A DNA stretch of 64,000 nt from Rotaria macrura. Lineage: Eukaryota > Rotifera > Eurotatoria > Philodinida > Philodinidae. The notes under the pieces were generated by a model, which was given only the letters and a program-made list of their open reading frames with translations, had not been told where the DNA came from and did no database searches. Positions 50,228-61,418 of the stretch are shown in pieces. The DNA lies in the NCBI GenBank assembly GCA_900239685.1, contig OENT01000003.1, positions 124,001 to 188,000 on the forward strand, in the 5' to 3' direction. The position numbers were made by a program, and so were the translations under genes. Positions within the stretch are counted from its first letter, which is position 1; each line of letters starts with the position of its first letter.

Positions 50228-53200
50228 ATGAGCGTCTTGACGATTGTTGCATTATGTCAAGTTCTAGCTAATATAACTCATAATCGTTGTCATTTAATTG
50301 AAAATTCAAATACATGCAGATGTGTTGAAGATATCATCGATTCAAGTATAATAATTTAAATTGAATATAATATTTTAATAATTTGAAACAAATCCTTATT
50401 ATTATTTTATTCATAGAACCGACAGCAGTTGTCAGTGCGGCACCTGATATCATGTTGAGTGAAGTATTTTTAATTTTTTTTGTTTTAATATTGTGGTTAT
50501 CAGCAATTGGATTTTGTCTAAATCAATATAAATCACTTCGTCGTCTTGAAACTCAAGTTCATTATTGCGTTAATAGAAAAGATCCAGTAAATATTGGTGA
50601 TATTAAGATAGTTACACGCGAACAAGATTCAATAATATACAAGAAGAAACGTTATTCAACTATTGTTGATACACATATCAATCGTGATGATTTAAAAGCT
50701 ATGCAATATGTCAAAGAATATCTACCTAAGAATGCAACAACAGTGTCGTCTCCAAACACAGAAGCATTTATTTTTAGTCGTGAGAATTTTATTACTAATA
50801 TGCCGATATCAACTACTACAACATCTTTAGTGAGTCCATGCGGACCATTGACACCAACATCTTATACTCCATTAAGTACACATACTGAACTAGCCGAAGA
50901 ACGAACACCATCGCCACCAAACACACCTCCATTACCATCAGAAGCTTGTGCTGTATTCGAAGTCAATACAAATAAGCCAACTGATTATGTATCTCATGCT
51001 CATAGAATAGGTAAGAAAAAAGTTCATTGAAAGCTTTACTTCATTTTATGTTTTCTCATCATGTCACTATCAAGGATAAATTGATGAGTGGAACTTGTCA
51101 AAAGATGAGATAAAACAAACCATTTCCAATGTTATAGTTCAAACACGAAATAAATTGAATAACCAATATCATAGATTGATATAATTTTGAACATAAACAA
51201 CAAACTACTAGTAGGATCGTTAACAGATTTCAATTACTTCAATGCAATGATGATCATTGAGATAAGACAAGCAACCCGACAAAATCTTGATTGTTCTTCT
51301 TGAAATATATTTTCAAATAAATAGTAGGCGTATAAGAAAACATTCGTACGAGTTGTCATATTCGTAATTTACAAATGATGCACATAGATAAATGATATGT
51401 TCGGAAATAGTTGTTTTGAAAGAATTCATCAATATAGCTCTTATACTAATTGATAGAATGGCAAATGTAGCAGATGTGTCACGGTTCATATCATCAATAA
51501 TAGAAACTATAACTTACAAAATATGGTTTGACAATAATAAGTTTACTAGATTGAGGAAATGAAACGGGAGATATCTTGTTACGCACGAAATAATTCCATA
51601 TGACTCGCTTTTTCTTTCATTTAGCAATACTAGCTATTAGTTGAGATTTTCCCTTTATTATCGGGGCTCGATCTATGTAAAGATATACAAAAGAGAATTT
51701 TATTAAATGTCTCAAAATAACAAATAAAAAGATTGATAAGTATTTCATTAGAACAATAATCAACGTTGTTAATGCTATTGAAAATCAATATCTTAACTTT
51801 AAAATCTTGACTTCATCATTCAGCTTACAATGAATCGTTTATTTTAATTCACATTAAGATATATATTCTATCGTTTTCTATCAATATTTATAGTTTCGAT
51901 TATATTTTTCTAATAGATTTTCATACTTCAACTCTTACAATGTCAAGAAGTTGTGATCAGATCAAATTTTTATCATGGTCCATGCGAGTCTCGAGAGCAA
52001 TCGATTTTTTTCTCTTCTACTTCCTCTAGTTTGCTTCAATTGATACATGAGTACATATTATATTTCCTTCCATGCTCGCTTTGTTCTCGGTACTATCTCT
52101 ATTGCATAGTCAAAATTACTGTTGCTTATCGATTTCATCCAATATTGAATAATTTGTTTTTAAAGAACTCTCAAAAAAGAAAATATCTAATCTCAGAAAG
52201 TATCGAATCTTGTAAAGTAGTCATGGAAGTTTAACAGCAAATGATATTGGACTTTTTTTTTGCAAGTAATACCGACCTTTTAGACATAATAAAGTAAATC
52301 GAGTACGTATTTCTAATGTTAATTTATAAGATCATGTTACAGGTGACCTTAAATATACTTGAAATGATAGCAGTTGATTATTGTTTAATGTGCACATTGC
52401 TTTGAGTACATATAAACTTCTTTCTTTTTTACCAAGAACGAAGATAAATAAAATGAACATCCTTACTCTATTCTTCCACAATTGAACTTTTGATACGATT
52501 GATCCAAAGGTTTGCCTGCATGTTTTTGATTTCATACAATGACTATCTGACTGATTTTATTTCTCTTTCCGTCAGACATGAGTAAAGCACATTGTAAATT
52601 GGATTGCTGTTCGAAATTTAAATTTAGACTATAAGAAGAAGTCGACAAACACTCATATATCTGGAAGACGTCCATAGTCCTATTGAAGAACCCGAATTCG
52701 TATGCACAGTGTTTATTTTCTAGTTGATTTTGTATTATTTTCAATGAATGAAGATTTCTGAAAACAATTTCGAAATTTATGTTCTCAAAACTAGAATCTT
52801 CTGTCAATCGAACGTCTTTTCTTTCAAAGGACGAAAAAAAATGTCACATTGATCATTCATCATCTTTCAACGATCGAATTTATTTTTCTCTTACGGAATT
52901 TCGTCGTTTTCAAACGTATTTTGGAACAAAACATCATCTAATCTTTCTGAGAGCACATATTGTCAAGAGAATATCTTAAAAAAAACAATAGTAACATGCA
53001 ATTTTGATTGAAATTGACTTTGATTGTTTTTTGTTACTAGGCAAATCTCGTTTATCAACCGGTCTTACTGTCCCATATGTTTCTACACCAAATAGTTTAT
53101 CTTCATCTTGGAATAGTTCAAATATATATGACACAAGTTGTTCAGCACAACATTTATCTGTGCCATCCAATACGCTTCGATCTAATCGTTATTCTGATGG

Positions 53201-53780
53201 TAATATATCCATAACTGTGCCGCAAACTTTACAGAAACAATCTGAGAATTGTGATGTACAATTACTCGATCCTCGACTCATATCACATACAGTTCGTCGA
53301 AGTCTACTAGCTTTGCACCGTGAAAGTCAAGAGAATATTAATATAAATCGTTCGAAAGAAAAAACTCAATCCGAAACAGATGTTCATGTTGCATTTATAC
53401 CGTGGAAAATCAAAATGAAATCAAAATTAAAACGAACTCATCATCATAATTCTCAAAACTCCCAAGTTCGACCTCATGCAAATACACTGTCGATTTTACC
53501 TATAAGAGCAAATAGTAACGATCAAGCACGACGTATAGAAGAATATGCAACCATGAATAGTGAATATCGATTTTCAACTCCATCACCACGTAATCATCCC
53601 GTAACGACAAATCTACCATTTCGAAGAAGTTTAAAACATTATCAAAAATATACAACACAGAGTACAACAGAAAGTGAAACAACGCCGAGCGAATTACCAA
53701 TGATTACAAGTATTGAGTTATCAAGCAACAATGATGAATCAGCGAAAACATTAAATCAAACAGATGCAAAATCTCAATGA
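50228..53780 (+). CDS. Unrecognised single-pass type I membrane protein
   Basis: Three exons, phase 1 throughout: 50228-50345, 50417-51010, 53041-53780; 483 aa. The first exon gives a short hydrophobic N-terminus (MSVLTIVALCQVLA) suitable as a signal peptide and a tiny ectodomain with an N-glycosylation site and clustered cysteines (CHLIENSNTCRC). The second exon holds the transmembrane helix (VFLIFFVLILWLSAIGFCL) followed by positive residues, which places the rest in the cytoplasm. The cytoplasmic tail is about 390 residues, with an ordered-looking start (HYCVNRKDPVNIGDIKIVT, THINRDDLKAMQYVKEYL), a Thr-Pro-rich segment (ERTPSPPNTPPLP) and a Ser-rich basic end. I do not recognise the family. 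The last intron is 2.03 kb. The tail could bind SH3/WW-type partners, but this is inference. Confidence 0.7.
51011..53040 (+). other. 2.0-kb intron of the membrane-protein gene
   Basis: Phase-1 intron from GTAAGA to TTGTTACTAG, the longest in the window. No nested gene supported on either strand. Confidence 0.7.
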
Positions 53781-54364
53781 TCATCATTGTCAAGTTTCCG
53801 TTTCAGCTTTGTTTTTCTTTCTATGCGTGTCTACTTTTTTTTTTCTCCTTTAAAATACCGGTGAATTGTTTGTCTTATATATGATTCACGTCAATAGAAA
53901 ATGAAATCATTGATCAATAATAAATGCAACGATTTCAAAAGATCTCGCCACGGGTTATATTTGTTTTAGAGAAGATTGGTTGTATTAACTTTCGTGCAGC
54001 AAAGTTTGTCTCCCGTGAGTTATGTCATGACTTTTGATTTTTTTCCCGTAAACATTTTATCAGTATTCGTATATTTAGTGGCACCGACACTGAATGAGAA
54101 CGAAAATAAACACCATTTTTTTCAGCAGAAGTATAAAATTGAGATGAGAAGAATAAGGTTTCGATGGAAAAAGAAAATTGGCTTTCGTTACTTTTCTTTC
54201 CTATTGAGTAAATACTGAAGTTACTTACATAGTACAAAAACGAACGGGCGGAACAGAGAGAGAGAGAGAGGAGAAGAAGGCAAAGACCAATTCAAACGTA
54301 TTTATGCAGAAAAACAAGTTACTTTTCTTCGTATAGTCATTTAAATAAGTTTACACAAAAAATA
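53781..54364. other. Intergenic region
   Basis: No coding sequence; GA repeat at about 54255-54271 shortly upstream of the next gene. Confidence 0.55.
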
Positions 54365-56319
54365 ATGGAACGAGCAGTATTATTCAAAATCTTGTTCGCT
54401 TTAATTATATTATTCGTCAAATCGCATTGTTTGGTACCTGCATGTAATATCAGCGCTACTATTCTATTATGTCATGTGACAAACACTTCACTTTTGGTGA
54501 ACACTAGTGACATCGATCCGACGCTGTATAGTTCGATAAACATTATTTATAATGGAAATGTCACTTTGAGCTTAGTAGCACCATCCAGTAGCCCCATTGT
54601 TATTCAACCTTTTGATGAAACCAATGATCATATACTTCAAATATTCACCATAAATACAAATGCTTCGTCGATTAAGATACAAGTTCTTCTTTCATCAGAC
54701 CAAGCACTCGTATCATTGTTTACAAAAAGCAGTCAGGTCATAGCACCGACAAGTACACTAAGTATCACCGTAACACAAACTATTGCTAATTCAAGCAGTT
54801 TTAAAATATTTGATACCTCAAGTTCATCAATAATGATTTTTAATGCGTACGAACTTTATTTTAATCAAAACACAAGCAATGCTGGAGTAAGACAAAAAAT
54901 AAACACCTATGTTTTACTTTTTTTTTGTCTATTTCATAGACTTTATATTTACCAAGTCTTATTTATCAATTAACAAATATTTCAAATATTACGATATCGG
55001 GCAATGATCATACTCTTTCATTTGTTAATACAACAATGCCATCACTTGATCACGTTCGACGGTTATCATTAAGATATCTTCAATTACATGATCAAATCCT
55101 TGATATATTCACTTCTTTAAAAGAATATTCTATTGAAGGATGTCAATTTACAAAAACAGCACAATTTTTATGTTCTTCACAAGTATATAATATATCAGTA
55201 GAGATGAGAAATAATACTCCAATCGATTCTATTTTACCGAATTATCCTAATTCATTCAATAATCTCAAAAACTTAATTAGTTTAATTCTTATTGAACCAA
55301 AACTCAATTCATCATGTTTAAAATCGCTGGAAAACGTAGCATCACTTAGAAATCTGGTACTCGAATTAAATTCATATGCATCTTCTGACTTCTCTGATTG
55401 GATGGCTTACCTACCAAAAGTTATGTATCTCACAATTAATAAGATTCCAGATTTAAATATATTACCATCCAAATTTTTCAATAGACTACAAGCTATAAAT
55501 CAAGCTACATTACAAGGCACGTTTCAATTACAAAACCAAGATATATGTGCTTTCGTTGGCATTAATATCCAACCTAATCCAGTGTCGCCGATTATATCAC
55601 TTCGCAATGGTGTTGCATCAGCACAAAACGATGTCTGTGCCAATATTTATGTAAAAGCTATCAATACAATAACATTACAAGGTTTTTGGTGCGATCCGAA
55701 CAATACCTATGATGACTGTGAACGAATGGCTGAACAAGCTGATCAATGTAAATTAACTGCATCTGAAAATCACTGTAGTGGAGACTCATCGAATGCTGGC
55801 AATTCATTTGCTTATAGCAAAAGTTATCTATATAAATTCTTTCAAAGTCATTCGTGGGAATCTACCCCATTCGTACCGACAACAACGTTAGCAGCACAAC
55901 CAGCAGTAACATCAGATCCAATAAATAAGGGTGCAATTATCGGATCCATGTGTGGTCTTCTTTTGGCCATTGTAGTTCTTGGGACAACAGCCTTTTGCGT
56001 ATATCGATCTCATAAAAAAGATTCAGCGAAAAAAGCCTCATCATTACCACAAGCCAAATATAAACTATCCTCAGATGATTCAACGAATGTTTCGATTGCA
56101 ACAAGTAAATCATCGAAATCATCACGTTATGCACTTGCACGATCTTTCTTTCCTCCGATACAACCAAATGATGAAATAGCGCCACCACTTTATACTGCAC
56201 CCTCGGAATCTGTCGGTTCTGTTTCTGCTTATGGTGCACCATCAGCAGTACTGCCAAGTGCTCCTCGTGACAGTGTATCAACTCATGCCACACATTTCTA
56301 TGAAACACTCGGCAATTAG
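54365..56319 (+). CDS. Leucine-rich-repeat-like type I transmembrane protein
   Basis: Two exons (54365-54886, 54940-56319), phase 0, 633 aa. A signal peptide (about residues 1-22, LFKILFALIILFVKSHCL) leads into an N-glycosylated, beta-rich ectodomain with diverged leucine-rich segments (ISLILIEPKLNSSCLKSL, LRNLVLELNSYASSDF, VMYLTINKIPDLNILPSKFF) and a cysteine cluster before the membrane (CANIYV, FWCDPNNTYDDCERM, QCKLTASENHC) like an LRR C-terminal cap. One transmembrane helix (GAIIGSMCGLLLAIVVLG) is followed by a basic stop-transfer and a Ser/Pro-rich tail containing PPLY, a WW-domain-binding PPxY motif. Resembles a surface receptor or adhesion protein; ligand unknown. AATAAA at 56331 lies 12 nt after the stop. 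Confidence 0.75.
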
Positions 56320-56330
56320 TTTATTGAATG

Positions 56331-56336
56331 AATAAA
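56331..56336 (+). terminator. Polyadenylation signal of the LRR-like gene
   Basis: Canonical AATAAA 12 nt after the stop codon; only about 200 nt separate it from the convergent gene's stop at 56529. Confidence 0.55.
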
Positions 56337-56528
56337 AACAATATTGACATTTTATTTTCATTCTTCTTGTCATGTGGGAATGAAACTATTCATATTTCGA
56401 AGTCTACTTTTATAATCGCTTAGAAGTGAAATTCTTCTGTGCCATTTTCAGGTTCAACATGCCTGCCAATGATGAGTGAATGTTGATATGCATTGAGTTT
56501 GAGTGATGTTTTTTCCTGAAATAAAGGT

Positions 56529-57694
56529 TTATCTACAATAAACAAACAATCTTATTTTCAATAGATTTCTCTTGATTAAAGACATCGAATGCGTACCACC
56601 GCCAATCAACTGTAACGGCCAATGTGTACACGTAATTCGATTTCGAACGAATTCTTCTCGTAAATGACGGAACTGCTCTAAATTTTCATATTCATTTGTC
56701 TTCGGTACGAACATTGACAATGGACTCATACATATGTAAGCCACAAGACGTAAGAATTCTAATTCTTTGGATTTTTCTGATTTAACAATCGCCGATGTAT
56801 TACAATGAATAGAACGAGAATCCCAAACGATCAGGTCGCCTGCTTTACACTTAACTAAACGAGGACCTAGTTTTTCCATAAATGGATATTGATAAGAAAC
56901 TTGTACATAATCACCGAAAATACGTCGTTTGTCAATAAATGATTGCAGTTGAGTAAAATACTTGTGTGAATCAGGTATAATGACGAAACCTCCAGTTGAT
57001 TCATCACTGTCAGTTAAAGAAACAAGACCTTGTATTGAACATCGATTAGGTTTCTTGTTTGGATTCTAAAATAAATTCATCATGAAATTTGATATTTACA
57101 TCATAGATATCATTTTACTTGATCACAATGATACCAACTACTCGATGTCATCCAACTTGGATTTATATACCAATTACGGAAACAGCCAGATCCATCGAAA
57201 GAAATAAATAGTTCATTAGAATTCCAAATTTGAGAAAACACCTTTTTAATATTAGGATTTCCTCGAATAAACCACATGAATTCAGATTGACCTATGCCTT
57301 CACTATTCATTAGACCAACAGACGAGTGATCTGGCCTAGATTATTTTTATCGAACATTAATCATTTTGATTTTACTTTAGAAAAGAATCTTAACTTACCA
57401 AGACGAATTCCATGTTTCCGGGTTATTACGACGAACATGATATGGTGATTTTAAACTTTCTAAGTGTTTCCATAGCAAATCCACACTATGATTGACTTCA
57501 TCATTCGTAAGTATATCACTAAATATTGCATAACCATGTTCATTGAGATGTTCCACTCCACATTGTAGTTCTTCAACATTGTGAATGGAATATCGAGGTG
57601 AATTTACTTGGTAATCCAGTTCTACTTCGTTCATTCTTTTAAACGGTTTTTGATCTATATCATTGGTTGATTCTGAAGAATTTTGCTGACCCAT
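56529..57694 (-). CDS. Phytanoyl-CoA dioxygenase (PhyH)-family Fe(II)/2-oxoglutarate oxygenase
   Basis: Three minus-strand exons: 57694-57399, 57335-57119, 57065-56529; 349 aa, usual length for the family. The N-terminal domain contains the family hallmark of a new dioxygenase entering a helix (LNEHGYAIFSDILTNDEVN). The iron site is visible: HCD at 57122-57130 (His168, Asp170, in SSWYHCDQ) and the distal His in SIHCN (His258), with the Trp-Asp preceding it (GDLIVWDSRS). LVSLTDSDESTGGFVIIPDSHK is the conserved strand between them. Known relatives hydroxylate phytanoyl-CoA or other small molecules; the substrate here is unknown. There is no peroxisomal C-terminal signal; instead the protein starts MGQQNSSE, an N-myristoylation-type sequence. 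It is convergent with the LRR-like gene and divergent from ATP5MG. Confidence 0.88.
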
Positions 57695-58481
57695 TGTGTA
57701 ACTCGAAATTTTTATTGCTCTTCGCTTACAATAAATCTATCTGCAGTATGAATTAAATACACTTGCTCGATATACATGACATCAAAATGATGAAATTATT
57801 CTATGTGTTGGCCATGTAGCCTTTTAAAAAACACACAATGATCTTTGTTAGTCTTTTATGATTCATAAAATGACGCTATGAAAACATACATGCACAGACC
57901 TTATCAATGACTATTACGTGTCTCATCTTCGTGAGGAAAAACATTAGCCATTTTTGGATGTTGATGTTTCGAACAGCGAGAAATTTCATGTTTCAATCTT
58001 AACTTGAGCAATTTTCGTGCTTGATTAGTAGGTCTTCAGAATATTAATTGTATTTTAGACTGACTAATTATGGCCAAGACACTCTGCATTACTCTATTCA
58101 AACTCAATGAGTTTAGTTTAAAAACTTTCGAAGACATACATTTCTATAATTCTCGCCGTATCCGTATAATAGTGATATCCACTAGTGATATGTTGGTTTT
58201 TTCTTCTGTAACTAATGTTGAGTCATATGTTAATTCATTGGAATATTTATTTATTTCTTATGATTCAAACGTATGACTGCGTGCCATGAGAATGTAACAA
58301 TATGACTTTTCAAAACTTTTACCGTACAATCACGACATCTGATTCGCTTGCATCAAATAGAAGTCAGTCGAACATAACAAATGGAATAAGCGAAATTGTT
58401 TCTTGTACGTCCAATAGTTTATTGTTTTTTTTTCGGATTTGAACAGATCTATTTTTCTAAAATAACCTATTTCAATTGTAG
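57695..58481. promoter_or_regulatory. Divergent intergenic region between PhyH-family gene and ATP5MG
   Basis: About 0.8 kb separates two divergent start codons, so promoters of both genes presumably lie here. I see no TATA box or binding site I can name. It ends with an acceptor (CAATTGTAG) directly abutting the ATP5MG ATG. Confidence 0.35.
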
Positions 58482-58945
58482 ATGGCTTCTGTTGTTAATC
58501 GTGTCACAAATCTTGTACCTAAACTTGCTCTTCGTACGTTTTGTTTTTTTTCGTTTTGTAATGTGTTGCAATCAGAGAATTTATTTTTTAGCTGTGGCAC
58601 GTTATGGACAATCAAAATTATCACGATTCTGGTATTTTGCTCGTGTTGAATTACGTCCACCTATGCCAAATGAGTTCGGACAAATTCAACAAGGTGTTCA
58701 ACGAATAGTTCAATCAGCTTCTACAGGTGCTTGGCGTAAATTGACCGTGAAAGTACGTTCCTCTTTTATGTGAGTTACTTGATTTTATTTTGTTTTAAAT
58801 TTAGCAATTTGCATTAAATTCACTCGTTGGTCTTGAAGTTATGTTTTGGTTTTATATTGGTGAATGTATTGGTCGTGGTAGTATTATTGGTTATCGACCT
58901 GGACGAAGTGAAGGCATCCCAGCTCCATATAAATACTTCATGTGA
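58482..58945 (+). CDS. ATP5MG: ATP synthase subunit g, mitochondrial
   Basis: Three exons: 58482-58533, 58592-58752, 58805-58945; 117 aa, close to the animal norm of about 103. The body matches subunit g: YGQSKLSRFWYFARVELRPP (human SKPRLATFWYYAKVELVPP), then IVQSASTGAWRKLTVK and the single membrane helix with VMFWFYIGECIGRGSIIGY. The short extension after GY (about 14 residues, RPGRSEGIPAPYKYFM) is absent in human. The protein sits in the Fo sector and stabilises ATP synthase dimers at cristae edges; the helix keeps the GxxxG-like spacing only partly (GECIGRG). The N-terminus is amphipathic. AATAAA follows at 58956. Confidence 0.94.
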
Positions 58946-58955
58946 TCCATAGAAA

Positions 58956-58961
58956 AATAAA
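58956..58961 (+). terminator. ATP5MG: Polyadenylation signal of ATP5MG
   Basis: Canonical AATAAA 10 nt after the stop codon. Confidence 0.6.
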
Positions 58962-59190
58962 CGTATAGTCGGTAGAAGGAGTAAAATCATACGAAAATAA
59001 AATGAAAAATCCTTTCTCTATTCATAGCACAGTGACCATCAAAAATGCGCTTTTTTTCTCTGTCCTATTATCATCCATATGTGTCACTTTAGTTCTTTTC
59101 AAATAAAACAAACTATAAACTATCAGTTTGACAAATGAATAAGATTCGATTAGTTATTCTTCGTTTTTTAGATGTGCAATAAGCATTGAA

Positions 59191-61168
59191 ATGAATGATA
59201 CAGTTATGGTACGAACAAAAATCAATGATCAAAATGGTTTGACAACAGATGAAATTCATATGCAATTGCAACCGAAATTGAATGATGAACAAATTTGTAC
59301 TAATCGAATACAACAAGACAAGACACCACCATTAGAGCTTATTAGTATACCAAAAACTGAGCAAGATATTATGGTATATAATGAAAGAGATTGTTTTGTT
59401 TTTCTTCAATCTACGAATGAAAATTATACTATTGTGTTTGTTTTAGTTTCCAAATGTAATAGATCTTAATGTTGGTGGTTTTTATTATACAACTAGTCTA
59501 TCTACACTGCGTAAATATGAAGATTCAATGTTAGCAGTTATGTTTAGTGGACGATATAATCTGGTACGCGATAAAAGTGGACGTATATTTATCGATCGTG
59601 ATGGACGTTCGTTTGGGTAAGACAATCAATTAAACAGCTGATTAGTATTTTTATCAGTTGATAAATAGGAATTATTAATTAAAAACATGGAAATTTTAGT
59701 AAAAAAAAGAAAAGAAATGACTTGTATCTTTCATATACAAAAGTAGAAGTAAAAAATATAGCCGAGAAAGATCAAATAGATGTCACGTTCGAATTATGAA
59801 TTAAAGATCATCGCTGAATTAAAGTTACTAGTTTCATGAATACTATGAAATTCATATTTGGAGATCAGTTCATCGAATAGAGAGCATGTCTCAAATGAAA
59901 ATAATTTATGAATGAATATGTCATGTGTCACGTTTTAGGAAAAAACAATTATCATTTGATAAGATTCCGACGCTATTCCCTGGTATTTTTTTTATCAAAT
60001 TTGACATTCACTCCCTGTATTATACACTCGTAAAAATTTCTTAGAATGAATGCGATTCACTGAGAATATTTTATAAAGAACTTAGAGACAGGTTCTTTGT
60101 TTTCAGAATGTATTCTCTATTTAAAGAACGTAATTGCTACATGCTATTGATTCGTAGAGTCAGAAGATCATTATTAGTTCTCGAGAGATCTCTCACATGG
60201 CTTCGTTCATAGATATTTGATAAGAAATTGTTTTGATAGGAAATCATTTGAATCACTCAAAACTTTATCTGCAGGTTTTTTTCAACTATTCCAATGAAAG
60301 AAAAAAATCACATGTAGTTCGTGTATAAATATTGCTTTTCATTTACATCACCAAAGTTCATTTTGAATTGTTCATTAAATAAAAGACATGAAGAATTTTA
60401 TTAAAATAATTTTCATTGATTTTAGTCATATTTTAAATTACATTCGTTGTAATCAAATGCCTATTGAGTCCATTGCATTACATGTATTGCATGAAGCTGA
60501 GTTCTTCTGTATCAGTTCATTAATAACTAAACTTGAAAATTCAAGTCCATGCGTTATTTCATTACGTCGACGTGAATCATTTCGTCGTCTTATAACTGAC
60601 TATGATCGTATGAAAATGGATATCATCAATAAATCAATCGAAAAACGTTCATCATTTCACGAGTCACGTGTTGTTATAACACAACTCGATCATACAAAAT
60701 TAAAAGGAACAATACCTTGCTATAATTGTAGTCGAGAATTCGTCACTGTTAATCACGGTATATAAAGATCGAATCGTATTTGTTTACAAATAAAAATTTG
60801 TTTGATTTTGTAGCTTGTGCATTTGATAGTCTTACAGCTGATCTACAAATTCAACAACAATTAAAGCCAATTCAATCAGATATAAACATTGATATGGATA
60901 AACTGATTGCGTACGTAGAAAGAATTGTTCTTTTTCTTCTTTTAACAAAAACAAAACACACAAAGATATCTATTTTATGCATTTCTTTAGATTCGTTGTC
61001 GATGAATTAGTTCATGATGGATTTAAAGCGTCAGCTGAACGTGTTACATGTCGTTTCAGTGTTCGTTGTCAAAGTTGTACCCTCAGTGGTTTATACACAG
61101 CCGGTGGAATATTAGCACCAAGAGAATGTCAAAATATTGCTCATGTAATTAAATTCATCTGGTCATAA
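59191..61168 (+). CDS. KCTD7: BTB/T1-domain protein, KCTD7-like
   Basis: Five exons: 59191-59373, 59447-59616, 60426-60757, 60814-60910, 60991-61168; 319 aa (human KCTD7 is 289). Exon 2 starts the T1-type BTB domain: FPNVIDLNVGGFYYTTSLST, LRKYEDSMLAVMFSGRY, then SGRIFIDRDGRSFG, nearly the KCTD7/KCTD14 wording (STLRxYEDTMLAxMFSGR; GRYFIDRDGTHFG). Exon 3 continues HILNYIRCNQMPIE and EAEFFCISSLITKLE. The C-terminal half is divergent, with CYNC and RCQSC pairs. KCTD proteins are cullin-3 substrate adaptors; KCTD7 also affects neuronal potassium conductance. An ATG at 59172 just after the acceptor is followed by a stop five codons later, so the start at 59191 has a mini upstream ORF. Intron 2 is 809 nt. 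Confidence 0.88.
59617..60425 (+). other. 809-nt intron in the KCTD7-like gene
   Basis: Phase-2 intron splitting the BTB domain after SFG. No element or nested gene recognised. Confidence 0.75.
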
Positions 61169-61174
61169 AATAAA
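61169..61174 (+). terminator. Polyadenylation signal of the KCTD7-like gene
   Basis: AATAAA begins directly after the stop codon, unusually close, so a second downstream site may be used. Confidence 0.4.
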
Positions 61175-61418
61175 ATCTTGATTTACCTTGGTTTGTGATA
61201 AATCATATTTTATCAGTTTAACACATGCTTATTCTAGTCAATATCATGTGCAAGTTTTCTATTGTAATCTCGGAGAAAATATTTATTTATTTATTTTCTT
61301 TTTTTCTTCTTCTCTTTGAAATCTATTGTAACCTTTTCCTTTTGAATTCCATTAAAAAAAAACGATACAAACAAAAATTAGAATGATATATTTTACATAT
61401 TAATGTATCTACATATAG

